Assembly (NCBI RefSeq): GCF_036173065.1
Contig: NZ_CP108041.1
Coordinates: 4,529,001-4,593,000, forward strand
Reading direction: 5' to 3'
From: Rhodococcus sp. NBC_00297
Lineage (GTDB): Bacteria; Actinomycetota; Actinomycetes; Mycobacteriales; Mycobacteriaceae
Length of the DNA: 64,000 nucleotides
In this document: positions 12,261 to 21,256 of the stretch, one piece after another
Numbering within the stretch: the first letter of the stretch is position 1
How the letters are laid out: each line of letters starts with the position of its first letter
The notes under the pieces: model-generated
Seen by the model: only the letters and a program-made list of their open reading frames with translations
Database searches by the model: none
Told to the model about the DNA's origin: nothing
Translations under genes and position numbers: made by a program

Positions 12261-13070
12261 ATGACCGTTCTCGATTCGATCCTCGACGGTGTACGGGCCG
12301 ACACGCAGGCCCGTGAATCCGTGGTGGACTTCGCCTCCGTCAAGAAGGCCGCCGCCGCCGCGCGGCCGGCTCTCGACGCCGCCGCCGCGCTCATCGAGCC
12401 GGGCATCGCCGTCATCGCAGAGGTCAAGCGCGCCAGCCCTTCCAAGGGTGCGCTGGCCGACATTCCGGACCCCGCCGTGCTCGCGGGTGCCTACGAGTCG
12501 GGCGGAGCGCGCGTCATCAGCGTGCTCACCGAGGAGCGCCGCTTCCGCGGATCGCTGGACGATCTCGACGCCGTGCGTCGCGCCGTCGAGATCCCCGTGC
12601 TGCGCAAGGACTTCATCGTCGGGCCGTACCAGATCCACGAGGCTCGCGCCCACGGCGCCGACATGATTCTGCTGATCGTCGCGGCTCTGGAGCAGGACGC
12701 CCTCGCGTCCCTGCTCGACCGCACCGAGTCGCTCGGCATGACCCCGCTGGTCGAGGTGCACACCGAGGAGGAAGCGGACCGCGCGCTCGAGGCCGGCGCC
12801 AAGGTCATCGGCGTCAACGCCCGCAACCTCAAGACGCTCGACGTCGACCCGGACACCTTCTCCCGCATCGCGCCCGGCCTGCCGTCGGACATCATCCGGG
12901 TCGCCGAGTCCGGCGTCCGCGGCACCGCCGATCTCCTGGCCTACGCCGGAGCGGGTGCCGACGCGGTTCTCGTCGGTGAGGGACTGGTCACCAGCGGCGA
13001 CCCGCGGTCCGCGGTGCGTGACCTGGTCGCGGCCGGAACGCACCCCTCGTGCCCGAAGCCTGCGCGCTGA
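12261..13070 (+). CDS. trpC: Indole-3-glycerol-phosphate synthase
   Basis: A (beta-alpha)8-barrel enzyme (269 aa) that closes CdRP to indole-3-glycerol phosphate. Catalytic and substrate residues lie in [40 protein letters not shown] and VAESGVRG. It is monofunctional, with no fused trpF. The ATG at 12261 follows GGGGA at 12250-12254. A 114-bp gap separates it from the membrane gene, so an extra promoter is possible, though none is clear. Confidence 0.96.
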   Translation: MTVLDSILDGVRADTQARESVVDFASVKKAAAAARPALDAAAALIEPGIAVIAEVKRASPSKGALADIPDPAVLAGAYESGGARVISVLTEERRFRGSLDDLDAVRRAVEIPVLRKDFIVGPYQIHEARAHGADMILLIVAALEQDALASLLDRTESLGMTPLVEVHTEEEADRALEAGAKVIGVNARNLKTLDVDPDTFSRIAPGLPSDIIRVAESGVRGTADLLAYAGAGADAVLVGEGLVTSGDPRSAVRDLVAAGTHPSCPKPAR

Positions 13071-13112
13071 TTTCAGGCTCCACCCGGCTCGTCGTCCCGG
13101 TGTGTCATCGGG

Positions 13113-13118
13113 CAGACT
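13113..13118 (+). promoter_or_regulatory. Weak candidate leaderless promoter for trpB
   Basis: CAGACT ends 7 bases before the trpB GTG at 13126. It keeps the A and the final T of the -10 hexamer but not the first T. No ribosome binding site is visible before the GTG. Confidence 0.3.
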
Positions 13119-13125
13119 CGACACC

Positions 13126-14385
13126 GTGACTACCAGCTATCTTCCGAACTCGAGCGACGGCATCACCGATCGCACCGATCACGACCCCGACCTCGGCGGA
13201 CACTTCGGTAAGTACGGCGGCCGCTACGTGCCCGAGGCGCTCATGGGCGTCATCGAGGAAGTCACCACCGAGTACGCCAAGGCGCGCGGAGATCGAGACT
13301 TCCTCGACGAGCTCGATCGTCTGCAGCGCGACTACACCGGTCGCCCGTCGCCGATCTTCGAGGCGGCGAATCTGTCGAAGCAGGCCGGTGGGGCCCGCAT
13401 CTTCCTCAAGCGCGAGGACCTCAACCACACCGGTTCGCACAAGATCAACAACGTGCTGGGCCAGGTGCTGCTCGCCAAGCGGATGGGCAAGACCCGCGTC
13501 ATCGCCGAGACGGGCGCCGGCCAGCACGGCGTAGCCACGGCCACGGCCTGTGCGCTGCTCGGCCTCGAGTGCCTCGTCTACATGGGCGAGGTGGACACCG
13601 AGCGTCAGGCCCTCAACGTCGCCCGGATGAAGCTCCTCGGTTCCGACGTCGTCGCGGTGACGTCCGGCTCGCGCACACTCAAGGACGCCATCAACGAGGC
13701 GCTGCGCGACTGGGTGACCAACGCGGACGAGACCTACTACTGTTTCGGCACGGTCGCCGGACCGCACCCGTTCCCCATGATGGTCCGCGATTTCCAGCGC
13801 ATCATCGGCATGGAGGCACGCGCGCAGATGCTGCACGATCACGGCCGGCTTCCCGACGCCATCGCCGCGTGCGTCGGCGGCGGGTCGAACGCCATCGGCA
13901 TATTCCACGCCTTCATCGACGACGCGGACGTCCGGCTGATCGGGTACGAGGCGGCCGGCGACGGCATCGAGACGGGTCGCCACGCCGCGACCATCGGTGC
14001 GGGTTCGCCCGGCGCCCTTCACGGCGCCTTCTCGTACCTTCTGCAGGACGAGGACGGTCAGACCATCGACTCGCACTCCATCTCCGCCGGGCTCGACTAC
14101 CCGGGCGTCGGACCGGAGCACTCGTACCTCAACGACATCGGGCGAGCCGAGTACCGACCCATCACCGACACGGAGGCCATGGAGGCCTTCACTCTGCTGT
14201 GCAAGACCGAGGGCATCATCCCGGCGATCGAGTCCGCGCACGCCATCGCGGGTGCCGTGAAGCTCGGCCGTGAACTCGGTGACGGCGCCATGATCCTGGT
14301 CAACCTCTCCGGTCGCGGAGACAAGGACGTCGACACCGCCGCGAAGTGGTTCGGCATCCTGGACGAGAAGGGCAACGTGACGTGA
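13126..14385 (+). CDS. trpB: Tryptophan synthase beta chain
   Basis: PLP enzyme that condenses indole with serine to make tryptophan. In the 419-aa protein Lys106 in HTGSHKINN forms the Schiff base. [36 protein letters not shown] and [13 protein letters not shown] complete the family pattern. The GTG at 13126 ([10 protein letters not shown]) precedes the conserved core by about 25 residues, as in relatives. Its stop overlaps trpA, the partner subunit of the alpha2beta2 complex, by GTGA. Confidence 0.97.
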   Translation: MTTSYLPNSSDGITDRTDHDPDLGGHFGKYGGRYVPEALMGVIEEVTTEYAKARGDRDFLDELDRLQRDYTGRPSPIFEAANLSKQAGGARIFLKREDLNHTGSHKINNVLGQVLLAKRMGKTRVIAETGAGQHGVATATACALLGLECLVYMGEVDTERQALNVARMKLLGSDVVAVTSGSRTLKDAINEALRDWVTNADETYYCFGTVAGPHPFPMMVRDFQRIIGMEARAQMLHDHGRLPDAIAACVGGGSNAIGIFHAFIDDADVRLIGYEAAGDGIETGRHAATIGAGSPGALHGAFSYLLQDEDGQTIDSHSISAGLDYPGVGPEHSYLNDIGRAEYRPITDTEAMEAFTLLCKTEGIIPAIESAHAIAGAVKLGRELGDGAMILVNLSGRGDKDVDTAAKWFGILDEKGNVT

Positions 14386-15209
14386 GCACCCCCACCCCCA
14401 TCCCGGTGCACTCCGGTCCGTCGCGGTTGGGCCCGGTCTTCGACCACACCCGCGGTGAGCACCGCGCCGCCCTCGTCGGCTACCTGCCCGCCGGGTTCCC
14501 GACGGTGCCCGAGTCGATCGACGCCGTGCGCGCGCTCGTCGACAGCGGCTGCGACATCATCGAGGTCGGCGTCCCGTACTCCGATCCCGTCATGGACGGC
14601 CCCACCATCGCGGCCGCCGCAGGGCGCGCCCTGGCCAACGGCGCCCGCGTCCGCGACGTCTTCACCGTGGTCGAGGCCATCGCCGACGCCGGTGGCAAGG
14701 CCGTCGTCATGACGTACTGGAACCCGGTCATGAAGTACGGCGTGACCGAGTTCGCCGCGAATCTCGCGTCGGCGGGCGGCCTCGGCATGATCACGCCGGA
14801 TCTGATCCCCGACGAGGCCGGCGACTGGCTCGGCGCCTCCGAGGAGCACGGGCTCGATCGCATCTTCCTCGTCGCACCGTCGTCGACGGAGGAGCGTCTC
14901 TCGCGCACCGTGCAGTCGAGCAGCGGTTTCGTCTACGCCGCGTCGACCATGGGCGTGACGGGTGCCCGCGACGCGGTGTCCTCGGCCGCGCCCGCACTGG
15001 TGTCCCGCATCCGCGTGCACTCCGACATCCCCATCGGCATCGGCCTCGGGGTGCGTTCCGGTGCCCAGGCCGCGGAGATCGCCGCGTACGCCGACGCCGT
15101 CATCGTCGGATCCGCGCTCGTCTCCGCCGTCGACCAGGGTGTCGGCGCCGTCTCCGCGCTCACCGCAGAACTCGCCGAGGGCGTGCGGTCGGCGAAGGCC
15201 GCGTCGTGA
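14382..15209 (+). CDS. trpA: Tryptophan synthase alpha chain
   Basis: A (beta-alpha)8-barrel that cleaves indole-3-glycerol phosphate to indole and glyceraldehyde 3-phosphate, passing indole to TrpB. Catalytic Glu61 and Asp72 are seen in [18 protein letters not shown], with the phosphate loops GVTGARD and GIGLGVRS downstream. Length is 275 aa. The GTG start overlaps trpB and the stop overlaps lgt, so trpB-trpA-lgt are translationally linked. Confidence 0.97.
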   Translation: MSTPTPIPVHSGPSRLGPVFDHTRGEHRAALVGYLPAGFPTVPESIDAVRALVDSGCDIIEVGVPYSDPVMDGPTIAAAAGRALANGARVRDVFTVVEAIADAGGKAVVMTYWNPVMKYGVTEFAANLASAGGLGMITPDLIPDEAGDWLGASEEHGLDRIFLVAPSSTEERLSRTVQSSSGFVYAASTMGVTGARDAVSSAAPALVSRIRVHSDIPIGIGLGVRSGAQAAEIAAYADAVIVGSALVSAVDQGVGAVSALTAELAEGVRSAKAAS

Positions 15210-16219
15210 TGCTCGCGGCGAACACCGCCGTGCTCGCCTACATCCCCAGTCCGCCGCAGGGCGTCTGGTACGTCGGGCCGCTCGCACTGCGGGCGTACGC
15301 CTTCTTCATCATCGTCGGCATCGTCGTCGCGATCGTGTGGGGTGACCGCCGCTGGGTCGCCCGCGGCGGCGACAAGGGGACCGTCCTCGACGTCGCCGTG
15401 TGGGCCGTGCCGTTCGGTCTCATCGGCGGCCGGCTCTACCACGTCATCACCGACGCGCCGACGTACTTCGGCGAGGGTGGCAATCCGATCGACGCCCTCA
15501 AGATCTGGCAGGGCGGTCTCGGCATCTGGGGCGCCGTCTTCCTGGGTGGTGTCGGCGCGTGGATCGCCTGCAGGCGACGCGGGATATCGCTCCCGGCCTT
15601 CGGCGACGCCGTCGCGCCGGGCATCCTCCTCGCGCAGGCCATCGGCCGCATCGGCAACTACTTCAACCAGGAGCTCTACGGACGCGACACCACCCTGCCG
15701 TGGGGCCTCGAGATCTACGAACGCGTCGACGCCAACGGTCGGGTCGACTCCCTCGCCGGCGTCTCCACCGGGATCGTCGAGCGGGTCGTGCATCCGACGT
15801 TCCTGTACGAACTGTTGTGGAACGTCGTCGTCGTCGTGCTCCTGGTGCTGGTCGACCGTCGCTTCCGCCTCGGACACGGCCGCATCTTCGCCCTGTACGT
15901 CGCGGGCTACTGCGCCGGACGCTTCGTCATCGAGCTGATGCGCAGCGACTTCGCGACGCTGATCGGCGGCATCCGCGTCAACTCGTTCACTTCCGGCATC
16001 GTCTTCCTGCTCGCGCTGGCGTACGTCGTCCTCGCGCCCAAGGGTCGCGAGGAACCGGCCACGCTGCGCACCCGGACCGACGAGGTCGAGCCTGACGGCG
16101 AGGTGACGGACGAGGCGGACGCCGATGCTCCGGCGAAGGACGAGGACCGATCCACCGACGAGGTGACCACCCCGACGACGAGTGAGGACGAGGGACGTGA
16201 CCGATCCGGACAAGCCTGA
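15206..16219 (+). CDS. lgt: Prolipoprotein diacylglyceryl transferase
   Basis: Inner-membrane enzyme that attaches diacylglycerol to the lipobox cysteine of prelipoproteins, such as the substrate-binding protein encoded at 23204. About seven transmembrane helices are visible, with the Lgt signature GRIGNYFNQELYG and the conserved Arg/His around GGRLYHVITD. An acidic tail of about 65 residues (rich in Asp, Glu, Thr) follows the last helix, a common extension in Rhodococcus-like Lgt. It may start at GTG 15206 or ATG 15209; both overlap the trpA stop. Confidence 0.95.
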   Translation: MMLAANTAVLAYIPSPPQGVWYVGPLALRAYAFFIIVGIVVAIVWGDRRWVARGGDKGTVLDVAVWAVPFGLIGGRLYHVITDAPTYFGEGGNPIDALKIWQGGLGIWGAVFLGGVGAWIACRRRGISLPAFGDAVAPGILLAQAIGRIGNYFNQELYGRDTTLPWGLEIYERVDANGRVDSLAGVSTGIVERVVHPTFLYELLWNVVVVVLLVLVDRRFRLGHGRIFALYVAGYCAGRFVIELMRSDFATLIGGIRVNSFTSGIVFLLALAYVVLAPKGREEPATLRTRTDEVEPDGEVTDEADADAPAKDEDRSTDEVTTPTTSEDEGRDRSGQA

Positions 16220-16922
16220 CCTGACGAAGAAGTCGACCGGCTCGGACCCCGTGGGGTCCGACGACGTCACCGGGAGCACTCCCGGTCCGGGGTGGAACAC
16301 CAACGCCAGTTTCGGCGAGGGTCCGGGTTCCGGCGCCTACCCGTCCTACCCGTCGCCCGGGACGTACCCCGAACCGTCGGCCGGTGACACGGCTGCCTTC
16401 GGCTACCCGGTCGGCGAGTACGGCTCCTGGAATCGTGAGCCCGAGTCGACGGACTGGTCCGCACGGCCGGCCGCGGACACCCCGTACGCCCAGTCCCAGT
16501 ACGGTCAGCCCCAGTACGCCCAGCCGCAGTACGGGCAGCCCCAGTACGGTCAGCAGCCGCAGTACGGGCAGCCACCGTTCGCGGGCGGCCACGGCGTCGA
16601 TCCGATGGCGCCGTTCGGTCGAGACATGGGAACGGGTGAACCGTTCGGCGACAAGTCGAAGGTGACGGCAGGTGTTCTCCAGTTGGCCCCGCTGCTCTTC
16701 GGTCTGCCGCTCGGCCTCGGCCGGTTCTACATCGGCTCGACGGTGCTCGGCGTCGCGCAGCTCGTGTCGTTCATCGTGAGCGTCCTGCTGACCGTGACGA
16801 TCATCGGCGCGTTGATCGGTATCCCGCTCTACGCGGCCGTCTGGCTGTGGTGCCTCGTCGACGGCATCGTGATGCTCGTGAGCAAGGTCCGCGACGGGAA
16901 CGGCCGACTTCTCAAACCCTGA
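16197..16922 (+). CDS. TM2 domain-containing membrane protein
   Basis: A 241-aa protein with a long Gly/Pro/Ser/Tyr-rich cytoplasmic N-terminal part (about residues 1-155), including a Gln-Tyr-Gly-Gln-Pro repeat, and a C-terminal TM2 module. That module consists of two hydrophobic helices (about 165-185 and 190-230) with the GRFYIGSTVLGVAQL motif between them. The GTG at 16197 follows GGACGAGGG and overlaps lgt by 23 bases. TM2 proteins have no settled function; the low-complexity tail may bind partners. Confidence 0.8.
   Translation: MTDPDKPDLTKKSTGSDPVGSDDVTGSTPGPGWNTNASFGEGPGSGAYPSYPSPGTYPEPSAGDTAAFGYPVGEYGSWNREPESTDWSARPAADTPYAQSQYGQPQYAQPQYGQPQYGQQPQYGQPPFAGGHGVDPMAPFGRDMGTGEPFGDKSKVTAGVLQLAPLLFGLPLGLGRFYIGSTVLGVAQLVSFIVSVLLTVTIIGALIGIPLYAAVWLWCLVDGIVMLVSKVRDGNGRLLKP
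16497..16574 (+). repeat. In-frame 15-bp repeat encoding QYGQP units
   Basis: About five imperfect units of cagtacgg(t/g)cagccc within the TM2 gene encode QYGQP/QYAQP repeats. Units differ mostly at third positions, so the protein repeat is kept while the DNA has drifted. Confidence 0.8.
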
Positions 16923-16938
16923 ACGACCTCCCGGTTAA

Positions 16939-16952
16939 CTACTGGCCAGTAG
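16939..16952. promoter_or_regulatory. Perfect 14-bp palindrome upstream of pyk
   Basis: CTACTGGCCAGTAG is an exact palindrome 57 bp upstream of the pyk -10 hexamer, just after the TM2 gene stop. It has the look of a dimeric regulator binding site. No loop is available, so it is unlikely to be a terminator. Confidence 0.5.
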
Positions 16953-17008
16953 CCCAATTGTCAGGACATAGAGCGGCGTCGTCGATAGGAATCGGGTCCG
17001 GCGGGGAC

Positions 17009-17014
17009 TAGGCT
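17009..17014 (+). promoter_or_regulatory. Leaderless promoter -10 of pyk
   Basis: TAGGCT (TAnnnT) ends 7 bases before the pyk GTG at 17022. No ribosome binding site is present in the intervening bases. Confidence 0.6.
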
Positions 17015-17021
17015 TGCGCCC

Positions 17022-18440
17022 GTGACCCGACGGACGAAGATCGTATGCACCCTGGGACCGGCGACTGCCACCGACGAGAGAATCAAGGAACTCGTCGAGA
17101 GCGGAATGGATGTGGCTCGGCTGAATTTCAGCCACGGCGACTACCCCGACCACGAGGCGAACTACAAGCGGGTGCGTGCGGCGTCGAACGCCACCGGGAA
17201 GGCCGTGGGCATCCTCGCCGACCTGCAGGGTCCGAAGATCCGGCTCGGCCGGTTCAAGGAGGGCAAGACCACCTGGGCCAACGGTGAGCTGATCCGCATC
17301 ACGGTCGAGGAGTGCGAGGGCACCCACGATCGGGTCTCCACGACCTACAAGGAACTCGCGCAGGACGCCAAGGAAGGCGATCGCCTCCTCGTCGACGACG
17401 GCAAGGTCGGTCTGGTCGTCACCGGTGTCGAGGGCAACGACGTCCTCTGCCGCGTGACCGAGGGCGGCCCCGTCAGCAACAACAAGGGCGTGTCCCTCCC
17501 CGGCATGGACGTGTCGGTTCCCGCCATGTCGGACAAGGACACCGAGGATCTCGAGTTCGCTCTGGCCCTGGGAGTCGACTTCATCGCACTGTCGTTCGTG
17601 CGGTCGCCGGCCGACGTCGAGCTGGTGCACGCGATCATGGACCGGGTGGGCCGCCGGGTCCCCGTCATCGCCAAGATCGAGAAGCCGGAAGCGGTCGACA
17701 ACCTCGAGGCCATCGTCCTCGCGTTCGACGCGGTGATGGTCGCGCGTGGTGACCTCGGTGTCGAGCTCCCGCTCGAGCAGGTGCCGCTGGTGCAGAAGCG
17801 CGCCATCCAGATCGCGCGCGCCAACGCCAAGCCCGTCATCGTCGCCACGCAGATGCTCGAGTCGATGATCGAGAACTCGCGTCCCACCCGCGCGGAGGCG
17901 TCCGACGTCGCGAACGCGGTGCTCGACGGCACCGACGCCGTCATGCTGTCCGGCGAGACCTCCGTCGGCAAGTTCGTCATGGAGACGGTGCGCACGATGG
18001 CACGCATCGTGGAGACCGTCGAGATGGAGGGCGACGCGGTTCCGGCGCTCACCCACACTCCGCGCACCAAGCGCGGCGTCATCTCCTACGCGGCTCGCGA
18101 CATCGGAGAGCGGCTCGACGCACGCGCTCTCGTTGCCTTCACGCAGTCCGGTGACACCGTGCGGCGCATGGCGCGTCTGCATTCGCGGCTGCCGCTGCTG
18201 GCCTTCACGTCCATCCCCGAGGTGCGCAGTCAGCTCGCTCTGACCTGGGGCACCGAGACGTTCCTGGTGCCGTTCGTCGACACCACCGACGGCATGGTGC
18301 GTGAGGTCGACAAGTCGTTGCTCGAGCTCGACCGTTATCACCGCGGCGACCAGGTCGTGATCGTCGCCGGTGCGCCTCCCGGCACTGTAGGCTCCACCAA
18401 CTTGATCCACGTGCACCGAATCGGAGAAGAGGACCGGTAA
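17022..18440 (+). CDS. pyk: Pyruvate kinase
   Basis: Glycolytic enzyme that transfers phosphate from phosphoenolpyruvate to ADP. The 472-aa protein shows MDVARLNFSHGD, the catalytic lysine motif AKIEKPEAVDN, MVARGDLGVELP, ATQMLESMIENSRPTRAEASDVANAV and DAVMLSGETSVGK. The C-terminal allosteric domain ends in GSTNLIHVHRIG. It probably has a leaderless start at GTG 17022. The tesB gene begins immediately after the TAA. Confidence 0.97.
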   Translation: MTRRTKIVCTLGPATATDERIKELVESGMDVARLNFSHGDYPDHEANYKRVRAASNATGKAVGILADLQGPKIRLGRFKEGKTTWANGELIRITVEECEGTHDRVSTTYKELAQDAKEGDRLLVDDGKVGLVVTGVEGNDVLCRVTEGGPVSNNKGVSLPGMDVSVPAMSDKDTEDLEFALALGVDFIALSFVRSPADVELVHAIMDRVGRRVPVIAKIEKPEAVDNLEAIVLAFDAVMVARGDLGVELPLEQVPLVQKRAIQIARANAKPVIVATQMLESMIENSRPTRAEASDVANAVLDGTDAVMLSGETSVGKFVMETVRTMARIVETVEMEGDAVPALTHTPRTKRGVISYAARDIGERLDARALVAFTQSGDTVRRMARLHSRLPLLAFTSIPEVRSQLALTWGTETFLVPFVDTTDGMVREVDKSLLELDRYHRGDQVVIVAGAPPGTVGSTNLIHVHRIGEEDR

Positions 18441-19376
18441 GTGACCGAACTGGGGGGAACGGTCGACAGACCGGAATCGGCGCGTCGGGGGGACGCGCCG
18501 ATCGCCACGGCGGGGCGCTCACGCGACCTCGACGTGTTGCTGGACATCCTCGACCTCACGGAGGTCGACGAGAACACCTACGTCGGCCGGCACCCGGCAG
18601 AGGTCGGGAGCAGAACGTTCGGCGGACAGCTGGTCGCCCAGGCGCTGGTCGCGGCCGGCCGCACCGTCAGCGGGGCGAGGCCGATCCACGCCATCAACGC
18701 ACACTTCATTCGCGGCGGAGATGTCAAGCGAGACATCACTTTCCGCGTGCAACGTCATCGTGACGGCCGCGCCTTCGCCAACCGTCAGGTGACGGCCTAC
18801 CAGGGTGACGAGGAGCTGTTCGTCATGCTCGCCGCCTACCAGGACTCGCGCGGCGGCCTCGAGCACAGCGTCGAGTGGCCCGAGGTGGAGTACCCGGAAT
18901 CGCTGCCGCCGCTGGGCAACCACTTCGACGGGTACGAGGACCGTCTGAAGATGTTCGTGGACGCGCTGAAGCCGATCGACATGCGGTACGCCAATGATCC
19001 GGCCTGGATCATGAAGGGCACCGGAGAACGGTCGAACCACAACAGGGTATGGATGAAGTCCGACGGTCCGCTGCCCGACGATCCCGCTCTGCACGTCGCC
19101 ACGATGGGATACGCGTCGGACACGACGGTGCTCGACTCGATCATCACCACACACGGTCTCTCCTGGGGTTTCGACCGCATCGTGGCCGCGACGGTAAACC
19201 ATTCCATCTGGTTCCACCGTCCGTTCCGCTTCGACGAGTGGATGCTCTACGCCACCGAGTCGCCGGTCGCCGCGGGGTCCCGCGGACTGGCCACCGGCCG
19301 ATTCTTCTCGCGCGGAGGAGAATTGGTGGCGACTGTGGTGCAGGAAGGGCTCATCCGCCATTTCCCGGCACGATGA
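18441..19376 (+). CDS. tesB: Acyl-CoA thioesterase II
   Basis: Double hot-dog fold thioesterase that hydrolyses acyl-CoA to free acid and CoA. The 311-aa protein begins with a variable tail, then LDILDLTEVDENTYVGRHP and RTFGGQLVAQALVAAGRTV with HAINAHFIRGGD, typical of TesB. The second hot-dog carries MGYASDTTVLDS and NHSIWFHRPFRFDEWMLY with the catalytic Asp/Gln region. It starts directly at the base after the pyk stop. Its 3' end overlaps a convergent HTH gene by 26 bp. Confidence 0.94.
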   Translation: MTELGGTVDRPESARRGDAPIATAGRSRDLDVLLDILDLTEVDENTYVGRHPAEVGSRTFGGQLVAQALVAAGRTVSGARPIHAINAHFIRGGDVKRDITFRVQRHRDGRAFANRQVTAYQGDEELFVMLAAYQDSRGGLEHSVEWPEVEYPESLPPLGNHFDGYEDRLKMFVDALKPIDMRYANDPAWIMKGTGERSNHNRVWMKSDGPLPDDPALHVATMGYASDTTVLDSIITTHGLSWGFDRIVAATVNHSIWFHRPFRFDEWMLYATESPVAAGSRGLATGRFFSRGGELVATVVQEGLIRHFPAR

Positions 19377-19599
19377 CGCGGTCGTCGGTCACCACGAAGA
19401 CGTCGTCGAAGCGGTCGGTCCCGAACTCCGAGAGCAGGCCGGCGATGAATTTCGTTCCGGGCGCGCACTTCCCGCTGAGAATGCGGGAGACCGTGGCCGG
19501 GTCGACCCCGATGCGTTCGGCCAGTTGCCCGTCGGTCGTGATGTGAGCGAAGCGCCGTAGTCGTTCCAGCCCGTCGCGGTCCAGCTCGAGATTCGCCAT
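19351..19599 (-). CDS. Small XRE-type HTH regulator
   Basis: An 82-aa protein whose centre (QLAERIGVDPATVSRILSGKCAPG) is a Cro/CI helix-turn-helix, followed by a short helical tail. It looks like a stand-alone DNA-binding domain. The ATG at 19599 has a GGGGGGAA ribosome binding site on the minus strand. It is divergent from another HTH gene at 19728, and the 3' end overlaps tesB. Target and signal unknown. Confidence 0.8.
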   Translation of the reverse strand: MANLELDRDGLERLRRFAHITTDGQLAERIGVDPATVSRILSGKCAPGTKFIAGLLSEFGTDRFDDVFVVTDDRVIVPGNGG

Positions 19600-19650
19600 C
19601 GATTCCCCCCGGTGATCGATCGTGTCGCGCTCGTTGCGCGCACGAGACGA

Positions 19651-19656
19651 AAGGTA
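19651..19656 (-). promoter_or_regulatory. Candidate -10 of the minus-strand XRE gene
   Basis: TACCTT on the minus strand gives a leader of about 45 nt before the ATG at 19599. A CTCGT/ACGAG inverted repeat at 19630-19646 covers the expected start and could be an operator. Confidence 0.35.
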
Positions 19657-19714
19657 CACATGCACTGGCGGGCGGGCAATCGACACACTGCGCGTGAACT
19701 TGCGTCCGTGTCAG

Positions 19715-19720
19715 TAGTGT
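19715..19720 (+). promoter_or_regulatory. Leaderless promoter -10 of the plus-strand XRE gene
   Basis: TAGTGT (TAnnnT) ends 7 bases before the ATG at 19728, with no ribosome binding site between. Confidence 0.55.
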
Positions 19721-19727
19721 TCGCGCC

Positions 19728-20093
19728 ATGGATCAGACGTCCGGGGTGGGGGAGACGTGGTGGGAGTATCTGAACCGCGTCACAGACAGAGCATCACAAG
19801 TGGAGATCGCGCGGGCTGCAGGGGTGGACCCCGCGTCGGTCTCGAGATGGAAACTGGGGAAGAACACGCCGAGTGCGGATCGCGTGATCGCGGTCGCACG
19901 GCACTTCGGTCGGAATCCGGTGGAGGCGCTCGTCGTCGCGCGCTACCTCGAGCCTCGAGAAGTCGACGCGTCGATCGAGTTGGCCGCCAGCGCCGCCGCG
20001 CTGACGGACGACGAGTTGATCACGGCCGTCCGACGTCGACTCGAGCTGGCGCGGGGCATGGTCGCATCGGGGTCACCGGTGAGCCACGACTGA
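19728..20093 (+). CDS. XRE-type HTH regulator
   Basis: A 121-aa protein with an N-terminal Cro/CI helix-turn-helix (SQVEIARAAGVDPASVSRWK), then ADRVIAVARHFGRNPVEALVVARYL typical of single-domain XRE proteins in actinomycetes, and a helical acidic C-terminal part (residues 80-115). It shares the GVDPA(S/T)VSR recognition stretch with the divergent gene at 19351-19599, so the two are probably related regulators. Function unknown. It converges with the YoaK-like gene, whose stop is 9 bp away. Confidence 0.82.
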   Translation: MDQTSGVGETWWEYLNRVTDRASQVEIARAAGVDPASVSRWKLGKNTPSADRVIAVARHFGRNPVEALVVARYLEPREVDASIELAASAAALTDDELITAVRRRLELARGMVASGSPVSHD

Positions 20094-20102
20094 CCGGGGT
20101 GT

Positions 20103-20762
20103 TCAGGGCGTGCGCTCGTCGATGACGAAGATCGCGAGCGTCGCCGCCAACACCGCGGCCGGTATCCACGCGGCGCGGACGCCGACGGACCCGGTCGCGG
20201 CGGCGCCGGCCAGTGCGCCGAGGACGAACACGGCGATCACGGCGCTGTAGACACCGAACGCCCGTCGGCCGGCGGAGTCGCGGTCGACGATCGCAGCGAA
20301 GCCGGCCTCGGTCACGCGCATCAGATTCCCGGTCATCGCGATCGCGATGTAGTTGAGGTCGCCGATGTTCCGGAACAGGGCGATCTGCAGCGCGGCGATG
20401 AACGAGATCGGCACGGTGACCAGTGCATTCGGCACCGTGGCGGGTACGAAGCCCACCACGGCGAGGATGGCTGCCTGCGCCGCGATGGACCACCGGATCG
20501 GCCGGTGCACTCGGCGTTCGGCGCGTCCCGTCTTGATGACGTTGGCGATCGAGACACCGACCACGAACGCGAGGATCGGCCAGAGGTGTTGGGCCGCGTC
20601 CCGCCAGTGCGTCCGCGACACCTCGATCGCCAGGAAGATGACGTTGCCCGTCTGCGCGTTGGCGAAGACGCCGCCTCGGCTGACGTAGGTGTAGGCATCG
20701 AGGAACCCGCTCGCGGCGGTGACGAGGAGCGCGAAGCGCAGACTCGAGGCCGTCGCGGTCAC
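20103..20762 (-). CDS. YoaK/DUF1275 family membrane protein
   Basis: A 219-aa protein with about six transmembrane helices. The family start is visible as LLVTAASGFLDAYTYVSRGGVFANAQTGN, followed by AFVVGVSIANVIK, ALQIALFRNIGDLNYIAIAMTGNLMR and further helices to VFVLGALAGA. The GTG at 20762 overlaps the stop of the upstream glycosylase gene by four bases. DUF1275 proteins are widespread and of unknown function; a transport role is only a guess. Confidence 0.9.
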   Translation of the reverse strand: MTATASSLRFALLVTAASGFLDAYTYVSRGGVFANAQTGNVIFLAIEVSRTHWRDAAQHLWPILAFVVGVSIANVIKTGRAERRVHRPIRWSIAAQAAILAVVGFVPATVPNALVTVPISFIAALQIALFRNIGDLNYIAIAMTGNLMRVTEAGFAAIVDRDSAGRRAFGVYSAVIAVFVLGALAGAAATGSVGVRAAWIPAAVLAATLAIFVIDERTP

Positions 20763-21256
20763 CGGTCTTCCCTCGCGACGATGCGCCAGGCGTCGACCTT
20801 CGCCGCCGTGCTCAGGGCGGCATGGGCAGGGCTGGTGGACGGCAGACGGAACGTCTCGACGGGCCGGGACAGCGCCACGTGGCGAGCGAACAGCCGCGCC
20901 GCCGCGGCGCCGTTGAACACGATGCGGTCCAGGGTGGGGTGGGCCGTGAGCAGCGCGTCGATGTCGTTCGGCACCACCGTGTCGCTCTCGATGGCCGAGT
21001 CGAGACTGCCCTCGCGAGTGCACAGTTCGAGAACGTCCCACACCGCGACGCCCGCGGCCGTGAGTGCGCGCACGCGCTCCGCGTAACCGGCATCCCCGGG
21101 TAGGTGGAAGAGGTGAGTCATGATGGGCCAGAACGCGTTCCGCGGATGGGCGTAATACTGCTCGGCTGTCAGCGACGCGACCCCCGGCATGGAACCGAGC
21201 ACCAGCGTGTGCGGCGAGTCGCCGACGAGCGGGGCGAAGCCGTGCACCACCGTCAT
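20759..21256 (-). CDS. DNA-deoxyinosine (hypoxanthine) glycosylase, UDG family 6
   Basis: A 165-aa protein of the uracil-DNA glycosylase superfamily. The first motif LVLGSMPGVASL and the following EQYYAHPRNAFW are characteristic of family 6 enzymes, which remove hypoxanthine from deaminated adenine. FNGAAAARLFARH and LPSTSPAHAAL supply the later motif, with the SPAHA loop contacting DNA. It lies in a minus-strand set with overlapping starts, between a DUF1772 gene and a YoaK-like gene. A DNA-repair role is well supported; substrate preference is from family knowledge. Confidence 0.88.
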   Translation of the reverse strand: MTVVHGFAPLVGDSPHTLVLGSMPGVASLTAEQYYAHPRNAFWPIMTHLFHLPGDAGYAERVRALTAAGVAVWDVLELCTREGSLDSAIESDTVVPNDIDALLTAHPTLDRIVFNGAAAARLFARHVALSRPVETFRLPSTSPAHAALSTAAKVDAWRIVAREDR

